The notes beneath the pieces were generated by a model. It saw only the letters and a list, made by a program, of their open reading frames with translations, searched no databases and was not told the origin of the DNA. Below are positions 62,776 through 64,000 of a stretch of 64,000 bases of DNA, piece after piece. The position numbers and the translations under genes are program-made. The stretch's first letter is position 1. The number at the start of each line of letters is the position of its first letter. Source of the DNA: Paenibacillus lupini. GTDB lineage: Bacteria; Bacillota; Bacilli; Paenibacillales; Paenibacillaceae. Where the stretch lies: NCBI RefSeq assembly GCF_011761355.1, contig NZ_JAASRW010000004.1, positions 175,866-239,865 on the forward strand, written 5' to 3'.

Positions 62776-63405
62776 TTACTCTGCAGTAGGAGGGCGCTTG
62801 CCTTTCTGCAGATCTTTTATTGAATAGCCGAAGTCCATTTGCAGATGGGGGTAATCTTTGAAGCTTGTCCAGTCTCCACCCCAGGTAAAACCAAGTTTTT
62901 TCGCGGTTGTAACTACTTCCATCCAGTCAGCCTTTCCGTTGCTGTTCCCGTCATATTTCATATCCCATATCACATCGCCGTCAGGCTTCACAAGCGCAAA
63001 GTCGACTGCCAGCCCATAGTTATGGAATGAAGCGCCGCCTTTGACGTTCGTCACCACCTGTCCAGGCTCTGAACGTCCTTGTTTGTAGAGAACATTCTGC
63101 TCCTCGCTTGAGCGATAGTCATCCGTGATCAGGATCTTGATACCGATCTTGCCGGTTTGGGCGACAAGTGCATCCGCTTTCTGTGCAACAATTGGGTTAA
63201 GGGAGGTGATCGACGTGCTTCGTTCGGCTTCCGGTGCGGCTGGTGCCGGTTGGTCCTGTATAGAATCTATCCATCTCCAGCCCATTATGATAATAGCGAT
63301 CAGAATGAGTGAAGTCATTACTTTGTTGCGCTTCTGCGCCGGTCTCATATAAGGCGGGTTTATTCGGCCAACCGTGGCTTCTCGCCGGGACATAGGTTCG
63401 AGCAT
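62776..63405 (-). CDS. M15-family D-Ala-D-Ala carboxypeptidase/L,D-endopeptidase
   Basis: 209 residues from ATG 63405 (AAGGAG 9 nt upstream; an earlier ATG 63468 lacks a site). One membrane helix at about 30-50, then a peptidase M15 (CwlK/VanY-like) domain with zinc ligands in 'SFHNYGLAVDFAL' and 'YPHLQMDFG'. It acts on peptidoglycan stem peptides outside the cytoplasmic membrane. Confidence 0.9.
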   Translation of the reverse strand: MLEPMSRREATVGRINPPYMRPAQKRNKVMTSLILIAIIIMGWRWIDSIQDQPAPAAPEAERSTSITSLNPIVAQKADALVAQTGKIGIKILITDDYRSSEEQNVLYKQGRSEPGQVVTNVKGGASFHNYGLAVDFALVKPDGDVIWDMKYDGNSNGKADWMEVVTTAKKLGFTWGGDWTSFKDYPHLQMDFGYSIKDLQKGKRPPTAE

Positions 63406-63601
63406 TGCTTGCTTCTCCTTCCAATCTATCTCTAGTAATCTATAACTCTCTCTATCTATCATGCGCAATTATGTACGTCATTAAACGTTCGGATCGTTAT
63501 ATTGTAACATAGTGAAGGACATGCTACCCCCGCCCAAGGTAGGGGAGTTGCTTTGGAACTGGCTGGCGAGTGGGCAGTTAAAGTGATCGGAAGCAGTCTC
63601 T

Positions 63602-63636
63602 TTAAAAAACACAAAAGGCCCATAAAATGGGCCTTC
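63602..63636 (-). terminator. Terminator of the yjcZ-like gene
   Basis: AAGGCCCAT/ATGGGCCTT stem at 63615-63635, followed on the minus strand by TTTTGTGTTTTTT. Confidence 0.88.
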
Positions 63637-63681
63637 TGAGTGAGGATTAAGGTGCTTCTGCTGGTGCGATTATTGGATTAA

Positions 63682-63786
63682 TTAACGGTAACCGCCAAAG
63701 CCACAACCACAAATAATGATCACCAACAGTATGAAAAGCACCAGGATGAAACCTGTAGAGTTAACACCACCAACGTAACCGGACAT
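63682..63786 (-). CDS. YjcZ-family small sporulation protein
   Basis: 34 residues read on the minus strand from ATG 63786: a short Gly-rich N-terminus ('MSGYVGGVNS'), a hydrophobic helix ('ILVLFILLVIIICGCGF') and a C-terminal GGYR. This is the YjcZ/YtrH-like small spore membrane protein pattern, common in Paenibacillus. AAGGAGG stands 10 nt upstream. It supports a spore-former. Confidence 0.88.
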   Translation of the reverse strand: MSGYVGGVNSTGFILVLFILLVIIICGCGFGGYR

Positions 63787-63879
63787 TATACATGCACCTC
63801 CTTACGTCTTGAGTACTCTATAAGTTATGACGATTTGCTCCATGGTGCTTGGGTGTTTGTTCCTGAGGCATTTGACTAA

Positions 63880-64000
63880 TTATAAATGCACATTAATGAT
63901 GCCTGTACCGGACGGACAGCAGCCGTAAACGCTGATTGCCATTTTCTTGCCGATGATCCGAAGGTTGAACTTTGTTACCATGAAGAGAGTATCTATAGCT
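63880..64000 (-). CDS. Possible small protein or 3' end of a gene beyond the window
   Basis: The minus-strand frame is open from the window edge to a stop at 63880. From ATG 63981 it encodes 33 residues ('MVTKFNLRIIGKKMAISVYG...'), with a CCPSG motif near the end. No ribosome site is seen for that ATG and the frame is open further upstream, so it may be the end of a longer gene outside the window. Confidence 0.35.
   Translation of the reverse strand, partial: AIDTLFMVTKFNLRIIGKKMAISVYGCCPSGTGIINVHL

Overview
The window looks like the chromosome of a spore-forming, low-to-moderate GC Gram-positive of the Paenibacillus type (order Bacillales). The pointers are strong purine-rich Shine-Dalgarno sites with some TTG and GTG starts, many T-tailed intrinsic terminators, a CIRCE operator, TPP and c-di-AMP riboswitches, an HssRS/HrtBA heme-stress module, YheC/YheD-type ATP-grasp proteins and a 34-residue YjcZ-type sporulation protein. 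No rRNA, tRNA, prophage, insertion sequence or CRISPR array was seen.

Layout. 1-8.6 kb: end of an MFS exporter, then a sulfonate/nitrate-type ABC locus (two permeases and a lipoprotein, no ATPase) interleaved with two copies of an AprA/AprB-like flavoprotein-ferredoxin pair and a hydrolase gene interrupted by an amber codon. 8.6-12.6 kb: hssR-hssS-hrtB-hrtA, with an HssR-type direct repeat before hrtB. 12.9-14.1 kb: a tandem pair of unknown membrane-anchored proteins. 14.2-26.7 kb: sugar region with LacI regulator, GH36 alpha-galactosidase, AraC regulators, GH2 and GH172 enzymes, a frameshifted cupin and a MATE exporter. 27.4-32 kb: htpG under CIRCE, aldehyde dehydrogenase with its DUF779 partner. 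32.3-38.8 kb: speD, a CYTH/P-loop/unknown triad, a secreted repeat protein, an ABC-2 exporter with divergent TetR regulator. 38.8-47.3 kb: a TPP-riboswitch thiamine operon (tenA, thiZXY uptake, thiF-thiE-thiS-thiG-thiO-thiD). 47.7-49.1 kb: a c-di-AMP riboswitch ahead of a lysine-2,3-aminomutase-like protein that has lost its radical-SAM cysteine loop. 49.2-64 kb: accessory and envelope genes, including a CapA-like protein beside two ATP-grasp proteins, a DUF559-type nuclease-fold protein, a squalene-synthase-like protein, HAD, MEKHLA, VOC, NodB and M15 proteins.

The most unusual signal is outside the genes. Intergenic regions carry arrays of short palindromes with three unrelated stem sequences. 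All share one geometry: two palindromes about 52 bp apart, with the pair recurring at about 120-125 bp. A separate 113-nt foldback element occurs twice with compensatory stem changes, and a 68-bp hairpin unit is repeated four times inside the thiamine cluster between thiY and thiF.

Several genes are broken or partly duplicated (hydrolase at 5.7 kb, cupin at 24 kb, SDR at 57 kb, duplicated 3' end at 54.4 kb).
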